The notes under the pieces were generated by a model, which was given only the letters and a program-made list of their open reading frames with translations, was not told the origin of the DNA and did not search any database. From IMG/VR virus record IMGVR_UViG_3300024999_000057, positions 38,670-102,669 of that record: DNA of 64,000 nucleotides. One strand, given 5' to 3'. Positions 30,477-38,067 of the stretch are shown in pieces. Each line of letters begins with the position of its first letter. The first letter of the stretch is position 1. The position numbers and the translations under genes are program-made. The stretch comes from a virus.

Positions 30477-31022
30477 TCAGGCGCACGCTGCCTCCTGAGC
30501 CTCGGGTGAATAAGGCATGAATTTAACCTTCGCCTTTCTCACCGCCTCAGCCGCTTCTTCCACTGTGTCGAAGAGCCCGAGGTGCTTCTGCTTGTAGTCA
30601 AGCATGATGTAGGCTCGCCACTTCTTACTCTGAGTGTGTCGCGCTACTCCCTTGGCCCCACTGGTGTTGTTACGGTTGCGCCGGGTGCGGTTGTGGTTAT
30701 TCTGGGTGTGGTCGGCAATTCGCAGGTTCTCGCGGCGGTTATCCAAAGTATTTCCATTGATGCGGTCCACCAGTTCGCCTTCCTTAGCGTGCGCGAGCAG
30801 GCGGTGCATTGACAGATTTTGCTGCGGGTAATTACGAGGGGCTCTGCAGTAAGCGTAATAACCGCCTCTCCGCTTAGTCTTGTCATCTATGCACCATGAA
30901 ATATCCGAGATATTCACCGCTACAAAATCTTCCTCAGAAACAAGCGCCTCAAATTTCTGCCCGTTGAGTCGGTGGATGTGGATTGTGACCACTCCATTCT
31001 TTATTTCGTATTTATTCTTCAT
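30477..31022 (-). CDS. HNH endonuclease with AP2 DNA-binding domain (181 aa)
   Basis: HNH_3-type nuclease core 'MHRLLAHAKEGELVDRINGN' and 'LDNRRENLRIADHTQNNHNR', followed by an AP2-like domain ('SGAKGVARHTQSKKWRAYI', 'LGLFDTVEEAAEAV'). This is the classic free-standing phage homing endonuclease. It lies just after the DNA polymerase gene with a 4-nt overlap; homing genes often sit beside polymerase genes, where they target the homologous site in related phages. Confidence 0.9.
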   Translation of the reverse strand: MKNKYEIKNGVVTIHIHRLNGQKFEALVSEEDFVAVNISDISWCIDDKTKRRGGYYAYCRAPRNYPQQNLSMHRLLAHAKEGELVDRINGNTLDNRRENLRIADHTQNNHNRTRRNRNNTSGAKGVARHTQSKKWRAYIMLDYKQKHLGLFDTVEEAAEAVRKAKVKFMPYSPEAQEAACA

Positions 31023-33826
31023 GCCGCTTCCAACTCCTCCATGTCCTCGTCTTCTTCCTCGTCAAGTTCCTCTTCATCTACCAAGGCAGTTCCGAAGTCC
31101 TCACTAAATTCAGCCCAGTTCTTGCCCCACTCTGCTTCAGCAGCCATAGGAATTGGACAGTTTTCCATTGGGGGCTGGGTCATGTGGTAAAGTAGACGGT
31201 CCCTAGCCTCTACCAGCCCGTCTCGGGACACTTCCGAGTAATTCGCGTCGTGACAACTCCCAATAAGAAGTACGTCACTTCCAGACTCATCAATCTCCTC
31301 CTGCAGGTTACAGATCGAAAGCAGCAGACTGACCGAAGCCGGATTCTGGATCGTGGCATTTATGGCCTGGCGTACTGCCTGGGCCTTGATGCCTTCGTCA
31401 TCCGAGTTAATCGCCGGGACCCGCCGCTTGTACCCGTAGTATGAGAGGGCATAGCCTTTTTCCAGAGTCGAAATCGTCATATCCTTGATGTACTGGTCCA
31501 CGCCCTTGTACTTGGCGAAGTACTCATCGAGGATCTGCTGCGCCATGTCCTTCGTGTACTCCTGGAGATCAAGGGTTTCCCCCTTGGACTTCGCAAGTTC
31601 TTGTCGCTCGATGATGGACTCGTTGACCTTCTTGGCGAGGGCATCAGGACCTCCACCGTAAATGGAGAGAAATTGTACGGTTTTGGAAACACTGTTTCTT
31701 TCGAACTCGTACTGCTTCTTCACATCGTTAGGTGGGCAGGTGATGTAATCGAACAACTCTTTCGCGATTGCGCCGTGGATGTCGATGCCCTGTTTGAAAA
31801 TCTCGATCAGCTTCTCGTCGCCCGAGACAATCGCAGCCCACCGCATTTCGATTGCAGAGAGGTCGGCACCCAGAAGAACTCTGCCTTCCGGAGCTTCGAA
31901 CATCTTCTTAATCGCTTTGACCAACTTCATCTTCCGCTCATCGCCGCGAGCCGGGAGGTTTTGGAGGTTCGGGTCGCGTGAACTGGATCTTCCGGTTTTG
32001 GCCCCGCAAGCGTTGTACGTCCCGTGGACCCTCCCATTCACCGTCTTGCTTAAAACCCCGATCACGTAAGTGCTCAAGAACTTGCACATTTCCGAGTAGT
32101 GCTGGATCTTCTGCAGGAACTCCTTGTGCCTGGGTTCGCTTCGCATCCAGATCGACATCGCTTCTTTGTCCGTCGCAGGAGCACCCTTCTTGGTGCGCTT
32201 CACGACATCCATCTTCATCACGTCGAAGAAGAGGACCTGCTTCTGAGGAACCGAGCCTAGTTTGAACACGATGGGCTGCTTCAGTTCGGTGATCCGCACC
32301 GTGCTGTCGGCAGTGGCCTTGTCGATTTTTTTCTGGAGGGAGACACGCTCCTTCTCCATCTGCTTGAGGAACTTCGGGTCGATCCCTTCATAGGGCTTTT
32401 CAAGCATCGCGAACTCACCGCGAAGCTCTTTCAGCTTCTCCAGGGCCTTCTTATTTTTGGTCTCGGTTTCCTTCTTCAGCTTGTTCTGAGTCAGGACCTC
32501 AACTGCCTTAGTTATGTTGGGCGCGGCCAGCAACTCCACTTCCATCTCAGCGATTTCTTTTTCAAACTTCTTCTGAAGTTCCCTGCCGTATTCCACGTTG
32601 ATCGGCCAGCCATTCAGTTCGAACCGAGTCAGCAGCCAGTTGATCCTCATGACCAACTCGAAGGTTTTCTCCTGCTCCTCCTTTTTCAACTCCTCCTTGA
32701 AGTGGAGGTAAAGACGGAAGGTAGCGTCCGAATCGCAGAGGGCGTATTGCGCCAGCGTCTCGAACGGAATCATCCCGTAGGAGAAAACCGGCTTGCCGGG
32801 GTTCTTCGTCGAGGGCTTTTTCAGGATCTTGTGCTTCTTGCAATACTCGTCCTTGAAGCGCTCCAGTTCCAACTCGTAGTCGCCCATGTCGGTGAGTTGG
32901 CAGGTAAGGTCTTTCAGGCCGTTCGGCGTATTCTCGTCGCACAAGAAACTGGCTATCATCGTGTCGAAGGAGCGCCCCTTCTGAAGTGGGACTCCCCAGT
33001 GATGGTTGATGAATTTGTCATCGAACTTCTTGTTGTGTCCGATAATCAGCTTGTTCGGGTCCGTGAAAATCAGGGTGATCTGGGCCTTGATCCAAGCCCA
33101 CTCTTCCTCACTCCACAGGTTCAGTACAGCGGGACATTCAGGCCCGTTGCAGGGAATCAGGTAGCTGTACCCCGGCTTATGCGAGAACTGGATCGTCGTG
33201 ATGCTGTCGATGTTGAAGTAGAGCCCGGTCGTCTCGGTGTCATAAGCGACCTCCCGGACCAGTGGAGAGGTGTAATGCTGGAAGAATCCTTGAAGCTTGG
33301 GGATTGAATCCAGGATCGTGTAGTGCGTCTCCAACTTGTCCGCTTCCCTGATCTCCGGGAACTCCTTCTCGACCACTGCTTGCTTGACGACCGAAGCAAT
33401 CACGTTCATAATTCCGGGGTCATGCTTCGCTTGCGCTGGGTTCGGGCAGGGGAGAACTTTCAGACCCGCGTACTTCTCCGAGATCAACGTCTTACCGAAA
33501 TACTTGGCAGCGCCCTTCCTTCCTGTGATCTTCTCGAAGGCGCCAGCTCCTACCGGGATGCAGACGTTGAAGCCGTAGGTCTCGATTAACTCATCAACGT
33601 AGGGCGCCTTGTATTTGTACTCAGTAGCCTTCGGCTTCGAGTCCTGCGTGTCCGCCAGGCACAAAGCCGAGACCTCTGAAAAGTCGAGCCCCGCGTCAAT
33701 AAATTTCTTGAGGAGGGGCTCGATGCCTTTTTGTGAAACCTTCCCGTCTTTGATCCAGTCCTTGTGTTGGGCGTTGTCGAAGACGATCAGGACCTTCTTG
33801 CTTTCACCTATTCTTGCGTAGATCAA
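31019..33826 (-). CDS. Family A DNA polymerase (replicative, 935 aa)
   Basis: Replicates the phage genome. Residues about 1-150 resemble a uracil-DNA-glycosylase fold ('LIVFDNAQHKDW', 'VLPCPNPAQAKHDPG') and are probably non-catalytic. 3'-5' exonuclease motifs: 'AYDTETTGLYF' (Exo I), 'GHNKKFDDKFINHH' (II), 'YALCDSDATF' (III). Polymerase motif A 'GADLSAIEMRWAA', motif B 'RNSVSKTVQFLSIYGGG' (Arg is five rather than four residues before Lys), motif C 'GSCHDANYSE' (Glu after HD is Ala). The last 25 residues are a Glu/Asp tail. TTG start with AGAGG. Confidence 0.94.
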   Translation of the reverse strand: MIYARIGESKKVLIVFDNAQHKDWIKDGKVSQKGIEPLLKKFIDAGLDFSEVSALCLADTQDSKPKATEYKYKAPYVDELIETYGFNVCIPVGAGAFEKITGRKGAAKYFGKTLISEKYAGLKVLPCPNPAQAKHDPGIMNVIASVVKQAVVEKEFPEIREADKLETHYTILDSIPKLQGFFQHYTSPLVREVAYDTETTGLYFNIDSITTIQFSHKPGYSYLIPCNGPECPAVLNLWSEEEWAWIKAQITLIFTDPNKLIIGHNKKFDDKFINHHWGVPLQKGRSFDTMIASFLCDENTPNGLKDLTCQLTDMGDYELELERFKDEYCKKHKILKKPSTKNPGKPVFSYGMIPFETLAQYALCDSDATFRLYLHFKEELKKEEQEKTFELVMRINWLLTRFELNGWPINVEYGRELQKKFEKEIAEMEVELLAAPNITKAVEVLTQNKLKKETETKNKKALEKLKELRGEFAMLEKPYEGIDPKFLKQMEKERVSLQKKIDKATADSTVRITELKQPIVFKLGSVPQKQVLFFDVMKMDVVKRTKKGAPATDKEAMSIWMRSEPRHKEFLQKIQHYSEMCKFLSTYVIGVLSKTVNGRVHGTYNACGAKTGRSSSRDPNLQNLPARGDERKMKLVKAIKKMFEAPEGRVLLGADLSAIEMRWAAIVSGDEKLIEIFKQGIDIHGAIAKELFDYITCPPNDVKKQYEFERNSVSKTVQFLSIYGGGPDALAKKVNESIIERQELAKSKGETLDLQEYTKDMAQQILDEYFAKYKGVDQYIKDMTISTLEKGYALSYYGYKRRVPAINSDDEGIKAQAVRQAINATIQNPASVSLLLSICNLQEEIDESGSDVLLIGSCHDANYSEVSRDGLVEARDRLLYHMTQPPMENCPIPMAAEAEWGKNWAEFSEDFGTALVDEEELDEEEDEDMEELEAA

Positions 33827-34038
33827 ACCTCTTCATCCTCCCAGCAACTTGCGTGAACCAACTGTCTCTTCGACCCGACCCGAAATCTCACCACCACTTT
33901 CCCTGAAATAACTTCCCCACACTTACTCCGATTCGAGTGCCCACCTGTGACGACCACAAGCGCCCTCACAATTGCTTTGTCCTGCTCCTTGAACGGCTGG
34001 TTGCAAACCGCGCAGACGTTAGAAAATCCTCCTGCCAT
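33823..34038 (-). CDS. Small zinc-binding protein (71 aa)
   Basis: 'CAVCNQPF' near the N-terminus plus a later 'SKCGEV' and 'ASCWEDEEV' give four Cys for one zinc. Overlaps the polymerase start by 4 nt, so its translation feeds the polymerase. Its leader is one of three nearly identical ones (A palindrome + GGGAGGTAGAAATG). Confidence 0.65.
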   Translation of the reverse strand: MAGGFSNVCAVCNQPFKEQDKAIVRALVVVTGGHSNRSKCGEVISGKVVVRFRVGSKRQLVHASCWEDEEV

Positions 34039-34049
34039 TTCTACCTCCC

Positions 34050-34063
34050 ATTCAGATGTGAAT
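34050..34063 (-). promoter_or_regulatory. A-type palindrome, leader 1 of 3
   Basis: Minus-strand ATTCA-CATC-TGAAT placed between the upstream stop codon (3 nt away) and GGGAGGTAG. Whole intergenic gap is only 28 nt. Confidence 0.6.
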
Positions 34064-34066
34064 TTG

Positions 34067-34549
34067 TTAGAGAGCCGTTACCACAACACCTAGCCCACTG
34101 GCTCTCAGGACATCGAGATTGTTTTCTCCGTAAGCGACCAAGCAGATTGGTGCTCCAGAATTAAACGGAGCCCTCTTACCGTCTACGTAGTGGAAATGCG
34201 GGCGCCCCTTGATGAACAGCACACCTGTCGCTTTGCCCCAAATTGTCTCGTAAAACATCGCTGTCTCAGTTCTAGCAGGAATTAAAGCGATGCCGTTGTT
34301 GTGCTGGGCCATCTTTCTGAGCCACTTCACTGCTTCCCTACCGAACGGTGGATTCAGCCATATTCGGCCCTGCCACTCTTGATTCAGCCCCTCTTGCTCG
34401 ACTGTATAATGTCGCGAAGCGGTAGGCCACGGTCTAACAATCGGAGCACAAGGGTCCAGGTCAAAGGTACCTAGTGGGGCCAGTATTTCGGGTGGAGTAA
34501 GCCACTCGTCGTTTTTCATTTTGGCGCTTTGGTGCGCAGATAATCCCAT
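34067..34549 (-). CDS. Phage DNA N-6-adenine methyltransferase (160 aa)
   Basis: Matches the small Dam-like family of PF05869: 'DEWLTPPEILAPLGTFDLDPCA', written as two parts, then the catalytic 'IWLNPPFGREAVKWL' (NPPF) and 'IALIPARTETAMF'. It methylates adenine in phage DNA, probably to resist host restriction. Target site not predictable from sequence. Lies in the DNA polymerase operon. Confidence 0.85.
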   Translation of the reverse strand: MGLSAHQSAKMKNDEWLTPPEILAPLGTFDLDPCAPIVRPWPTASRHYTVEQEGLNQEWQGRIWLNPPFGREAVKWLRKMAQHNNGIALIPARTETAMFYETIWGKATGVLFIKGRPHFHYVDGKRAPFNSGAPICLVAYGENNLDVLRASGLGVVVTAL

Positions 34550-34560
34550 TTCTACCTCCC

Positions 34561-34574
34561 ATTCAGCTGTGAAT
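34561..34574 (-). promoter_or_regulatory. A-type palindrome, leader 2 of 3
   Basis: Minus-strand ATTCA-CAGC-TGAAT directly before GGGAGGTAGAAATG of the methyltransferase. Confidence 0.6.
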
Positions 34575-34583
34575 TTGATTAGG

Positions 34584-34877
34584 CTAAATTTCTAACTCCC
34601 CAGACCTACGGGCCTCATCCAAGCGCGCCTGACCTTCTTCCTTCGTCTGCAAGCGAGGCCACCACAGCCCGTCTGGTACCTTGATCCCGGTCATCATCCC
34701 GACCGGGATAGGCACTATGAAAAGGTAATTCTCGGTGCAATGCTCGACGGCCTCTTCCTCGGTCTCGAAGAGCCCTTCCAGCATCCAGCCGTTTACCTGC
34801 CCATCGTCAGCGATACCATTTACGTGTTGCCCAACCGCGTACATTTTCCTGATCTCAGGATTTTCCCACCATTTCAT
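34584..34877 (-). CDS. Hypothetical protein (97 aa)
   Basis: Start ATG 34877 chosen because of its GGGAGGTAG ribosome site. Begins MKWWENPEIRKMYAVG; 'LEGLFETEEEAVEHC' resembles the short segments that follow HNH/AP2-type domains, but no such domain is present. Unknown function. Confidence 0.65.
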   Translation of the reverse strand: MKWWENPEIRKMYAVGQHVNGIADDGQVNGWMLEGLFETEEEAVEHCTENYLFIVPIPVGMMTGIKVPDGLWWPRLQTKEEGQARLDEARRSGELEI

Positions 34878-34888
34878 TTCTACCTCCC

Positions 34889-34902
34889 ATTCAGATGTGA
34901 AT
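34889..34902 (-). promoter_or_regulatory. A-type palindrome, leader 3 of 3
   Basis: Minus-strand ATTCA-CATC-TGAAT before the third identical GGGAGGTAGAAATG. Confidence 0.6.
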
Positions 34903-34923
34903 TTGATTAGTCGCGGGTCAGCC

Positions 34924-35223
34924 CTACGCGAACAGGCGAACGAGCCACCCAAGGCCAAGCGCAACCGCAGGCTTCACCACCCCTTTGCAAGCAACGTGCA
35001 TCAGTGCTTCTTCTGGGCTTCTGTCGTTCTTTTTGTTGTCATAGGGTTGCGTCATGTAGGAGACGAGCAGCGACAGTCCTATTGCTGAGTTGATGGTCAA
35101 CTGTGACAGTCCGAACGTACCCACCACAAACCAGCCCCAGAGTATGCTCAGCGCGTACCCAGACCAGAGGCAGGACAGCCCGATAATCAAAACACTCAAA
35201 ACCAAATATCCAATTGCTTTCAT
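34924..35223 (-). CDS. Conserved phage membrane protein (99 aa)
   Basis: Begins 'MKAIGYLVLSVLIIGLSCLW' and has three hydrophobic segments (about 3-20, 24-45, 46-56) before a soluble tail. The N-terminal wording (GYLVLSVLIIGLSCLWSGYAL, in parts) is shared by a common phage inner-membrane protein family of unknown function. RBS GGAGAAAAAT. Confidence 0.75.
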   Translation of the reverse strand: MKAIGYLVLSVLIIGLSCLWSGYALSILWGWFVVGTFGLSQLTINSAIGLSLLVSYMTQPYDNKKNDRSPEEALMHVACKGVVKPAVALGLGWLVRLFA

Positions 35224-35245
35224 ATTTTTCTCCTTTTGTTTGGTC

Positions 35246-35539
35246 CTAAAAATCCCACTCCCGCTCTTCGATCTTGGCGCCTTTCTTCCTCAGGAAAGGA
35301 ATCAGCACATCCTTGAAGCACTTCGGGCAGATGTCCACCGTCAACTCGGTGCCCCAACCTCCCTCCGGGTAACTGGAGCCATCCTTCTGGCGAGCCGTCA
35401 CCTCGACCTCGACTTCATTCACCTCCCAGGAAGAAGAATCCCAATTACCGCGCTTGGCTACAGCACCGCAAAGGTCGCAGGTGGTTTCTTCCAAGTAGGT
35501 CTCGACGCCGGTTCTAGGCCGCGTTTCGTATTTTCTCAT
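35246..35539 (-). CDS. Zinc-finger-like protein (97 aa)
   Basis: Two CxxC pairs, 'TCDLCGAVAKRG' and 'DICPKCFKDVLI', flank a beta-rich centre ('EVNEVEVEVTARQ'). Likely one zinc site formed by four Cys, as in a family of small phage proteins. RBS AAGGAGAC. Confidence 0.7.
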   Translation of the reverse strand: MRKYETRPRTGVETYLEETTCDLCGAVAKRGNWDSSSWEVNEVEVEVTARQKDGSSYPEGGWGTELTVDICPKCFKDVLIPFLRKKGAKIEEREWDF

Positions 35540-35549
35540 TTTGTCTCCT

Positions 35550-35909
35550 TTAGCCCAGATCAGTCAGCTTGAAGTCGTCGTTGGTGCGAGCGAATTGTCC
35601 TCGCATCCCACACCAAGTCTGGTAAGATTCAAGCCCGCCGAAAAATGTGGCCTCCTGACTCATCACGTCCTTAATCTCCGCGCAAGTCAGGTTCCGGTCC
35701 TCCCACTCGTCGCAACCAGAGCAGGAGCCGTACCAGTACCTGTAGGAGAAGACCCTGCCGTCAGCCAGCAGCACGTCGATGTCTACGTGCCCTTGGTAGT
35801 CGGACTCATAATCGAGGCGCAGAATCTCGATCCCCTTTAATTCTTCGATGACCTCTTGGAGGATCGAGGAGTACCTCGCGTCCTCCGTTGCTTCTACGAT
35901 GTTGAGCAT
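35550..35909 (-). CDS. Hypothetical protein (119 aa)
   Basis: Alpha/beta protein with 'YQGHVDIDVLLADGRVFSY' and a 'WYGSCSGCDEWEDR' segment that may bind metal. No family recognised. RBS GGGAGGAAC in the neighbour's gap. Confidence 0.6.
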   Translation of the reverse strand: MLNIVEATEDARYSSILQEVIEELKGIEILRLDYESDYQGHVDIDVLLADGRVFSYRYWYGSCSGCDEWEDRNLTCAEIKDVMSQEATFFGGLESYQTWCGMRGQFARTNDDFKLTDLG

Positions 35910-35910
35910 T

Positions 35911-36327
35911 TTAGTTCCTCCCGAGGAAGATGAAAGTCTGGTCCGCGTCTTTGCAGAGGGATGCGTAGAAATCCCTCACCCGCTCATTCTTAAACACAAG
36001 CCGGGGTTCGTCTACGTAAATTCGGCTGTAGCGTTCCACACACCTCCTTGACTGGAACTCAGTAACCGTCTCAGCAACGTCCGAGTAGAAGCAGATCAGT
36101 GTGGGATCATGTACCACAATCAGGTCACCCGCCTGCGCTCTGGATTTGATGTACTCGGTTTTACCTGCTCGCCGGTTAGGGTTCGCAGTTACCGTAGCTA
36201 GTTCCATCGCATAACCCACAGGCCCTAGCGCACTGAACCACTTGTCATCCTTAAACCGCTCCCTGAATTGCTCATTTGCCTCAACCAGTAAATCGACCGC
36301 GCAACAAAATTTTTCGTAATGATCCAA
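35911..36327 (-). CDS. Hypothetical protein (138 aa)
   Basis: TTG start behind GGAGGGAG. Features include 'FSALGPVGYAMELATVTANP' and 'YIKSRAQAGDLIVVHDPTL', suggesting an alpha/beta globular fold; 'AGKTEYIKS' resembles but is not a P-loop. It adjoins the primase gene. Function unknown. Confidence 0.6.
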   Translation of the reverse strand: MDHYEKFCCAVDLLVEANEQFRERFKDDKWFSALGPVGYAMELATVTANPNRRAGKTEYIKSRAQAGDLIVVHDPTLICFYSDVAETVTEFQSRRCVERYSRIYVDEPRLVFKNERVRDFYASLCKDADQTFIFLGRN

Positions 36328-36330
36328 AAT

Positions 36331-37368
36331 TTACTCCCTCCTAATTTCCGGTTCGTACAACTCGTTCCCGCATTTCCCCTTCGCGTTGAAAGGGCATTTC
36401 CATTTTTTGCACTCGGCACCAAACTCGATTTTAAACTCCCAATTTTCGAGGAGACAGGTGGGGAGCTTGATGGAGCCTCTTCGCTCAACAGCCAGGTCCA
36501 TCTCCTCCTGAGTCAGATCGCCCATATCCTTCCCGGTTCCGTAGTAGATCGAAGCGTCGGCGCAGGTGACCTTGAACCAGGGCATCAGCGAAGCACAAAT
36601 TCGCTGAGTCGCTTGGTATCCAGGTTTGTCACAATCTGGGAAGAAGCAGACTTCCGTTGCCCCCATCGACAGCAAGAGCATGACCTTGTTTTTTGACCAA
36701 TTATTTACTCCGAAGGCACAAGTGGCTGCGTAGCCTTTGTCGATCCCGTTGATCGCATGAAAGTGGCCTTCCCCTAGTAAAATTAAGTCAGGCTTCATCG
36801 CCTTGATAATGTCGTGACACGCAATCCATTTTGATTTTACGAGCAGCCCTTTATTACGAATCCACTTGGGTTGCTCATCACCAAGAGCCCTAGCATCCAC
36901 TCCGATTAATTCCCCATTCAAATAAACGGGGAAGACGATTCTTCCAGCATAACGACCTCGACTACAACGTATCGCCCCAACCCGCCTGTAGGTCTCCAAG
37001 CTGATGCCTCGGTATCCGTCCTCGTCCCAAATTTCCCCACTCGGAAAAAATACCGACTGCTCCTCCTCGACAACTGGGAGGGATTCGGTCTTGCTCATTC
37101 TGGACAGAATCCCTCTTAGCCCAAGCCCAAGCTCCTGCATTTCATCTAGTTCTTCACCGAGGAGCCACCGGTGGAGTCCTGCTTCGTTCAAAGAGAACCC
37201 ACATGCGAAGCAATGGGCCACCCTTTTTTCGACGTTAATTCCTAGGCTGGGCTTATTATCCACGCCACCAGAATGCAGGTGCTGATGGGGGCAAACTACG
37301 GCCACTTCATCCCCGCCCTTGTGCTCGTAGTCGATGCCCTTGCTTTCTAGGAGTTCAAGGATTTCCAT
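36331..37368 (-). CDS. DNA primase (CHC2 zinc finger + TOPRIM, 345 aa)
   Basis: Makes RNA primers with the DnaB helicase. N-terminal zinc finger 'VCPHQHLHSGG' and 'HCFACGFSLNEAG'; TOPRIM parts 'LLGEGHFHAI' (Glu) and 'CFFPDCDKPG' (DxD). A second Cys cluster ends the protein ('CKKWKCPF', 'GKCGN'). Shorter than DnaG (581 aa) and without the helicase-interacting domain, as in T5-like primases. ATG overlaps the upstream TGA (TGATG). Confidence 0.92.
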   Translation of the reverse strand: MEILELLESKGIDYEHKGGDEVAVVCPHQHLHSGGVDNKPSLGINVEKRVAHCFACGFSLNEAGLHRWLLGEELDEMQELGLGLRGILSRMSKTESLPVVEEEQSVFFPSGEIWDEDGYRGISLETYRRVGAIRCSRGRYAGRIVFPVYLNGELIGVDARALGDEQPKWIRNKGLLVKSKWIACHDIIKAMKPDLILLGEGHFHAINGIDKGYAATCAFGVNNWSKNKVMLLLSMGATEVCFFPDCDKPGYQATQRICASLMPWFKVTCADASIYYGTGKDMGDLTQEEMDLAVERRGSIKLPTCLLENWEFKIEFGAECKKWKCPFNAKGKCGNELYEPEIRRE

Positions 37369-37862
37369 CACGCAGCCTCAGCCAAGGTCCAGCCCTTAAC
37401 GATCCCCGCGTACCACTCGGTCTTGCCGTCTTTGTCGGTTGCGCCCGTGATCGCGCTAATCCGAAGGGGGCCGTTCAGGTACCGGGCGAAGTAATCGAGC
37501 CTGCTTTTAGCGCGGCTGCTTAATCCGGAGTATTGGACCGCGAAGTAATTTTGGCAGGCCTTCGCCCTACCCACAGGGCGGTAAATTTCTCCGTGCCACC
37601 TGCGCGACAGGACGTACTTCACCCACTCAAGCCCCTGCCAAACAGCACGCGGAACGTCCTTGTTGGCGCCGTAGTCGTAGACCACACACTCGTGTCCTAG
37701 CACAGCGGACATCAGGAAGTCGTCGGAGAGAGTCATCAAAATGTCTTCCCAGCGCTTCTGCTCGCAGGCCGTAGACTGGATTCGGATGAACCTAACGTCC
37801 TCCAAGCCGTAGTCCTGAATGGCTTGGATTCCGTTGGTCAGGTTGAGGAAATGGTGCTTCAT
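37368..37862 (-). CDS. Hypothetical protein (164 aa)
   Basis: Soluble alpha/beta protein with 'HECVVYDYGANKDVPRAVWQ' and 'WYAGIVKGWTLAEAA'. 'YDYGANK-V-R-VWQG' is a turn of phrase seen in phage proteins next to primases, but no function is known. Coupled to the primase. Confidence 0.65.
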   Translation of the reverse strand: MKHHFLNLTNGIQAIQDYGLEDVRFIRIQSTACEQKRWEDILMTLSDDFLMSAVLGHECVVYDYGANKDVPRAVWQGLEWVKYVLSRRWHGEIYRPVGRAKACQNYFAVQYSGLSSRAKSRLDYFARYLNGPLRISAITGATDKDGKTEWYAGIVKGWTLAEAA

Positions 37863-37866
37863 CCGG

Positions 37867-38067
37867 CTAAACCTCCCTTTTATACAAATCCACTAATTCC
37901 TCGGTACTCAGTTTCCCAAGGGCTTCCTTGTTCCAAGCCCAAGACTCGTTGTGCTGGTTCCCGGAGAACTTAGCGAATCCTTTGTTCTCCATTTGGCTTG
38001 CGTCAGCACAGTTTAGAAATGCCCTACCCATCACCGCGTGGATCATGAGTTGCTTTATTGGGTTCAT
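37867..38067 (-). CDS. Hypothetical protein (66 aa)
   Basis: Starts MNPIKQLMIHAVMGRAFLN; ends with 'LSTEELVDLYKREV'. All-helical with no Cys pairs. 4-nt overlap with the RNA ligase gene suggests coupling. Confidence 0.6.
   Translation of the reverse strand: MNPIKQLMIHAVMGRAFLNCADASQMENKGFAKFSGNQHNESWAWNKEALGKLSTEELVDLYKREV

Noticed and set aside
35911-36327. AGKTEYIKS as a Walker A motif
   Set aside because: Lacks the preceding Gly-rich loop and any Walker B partner.
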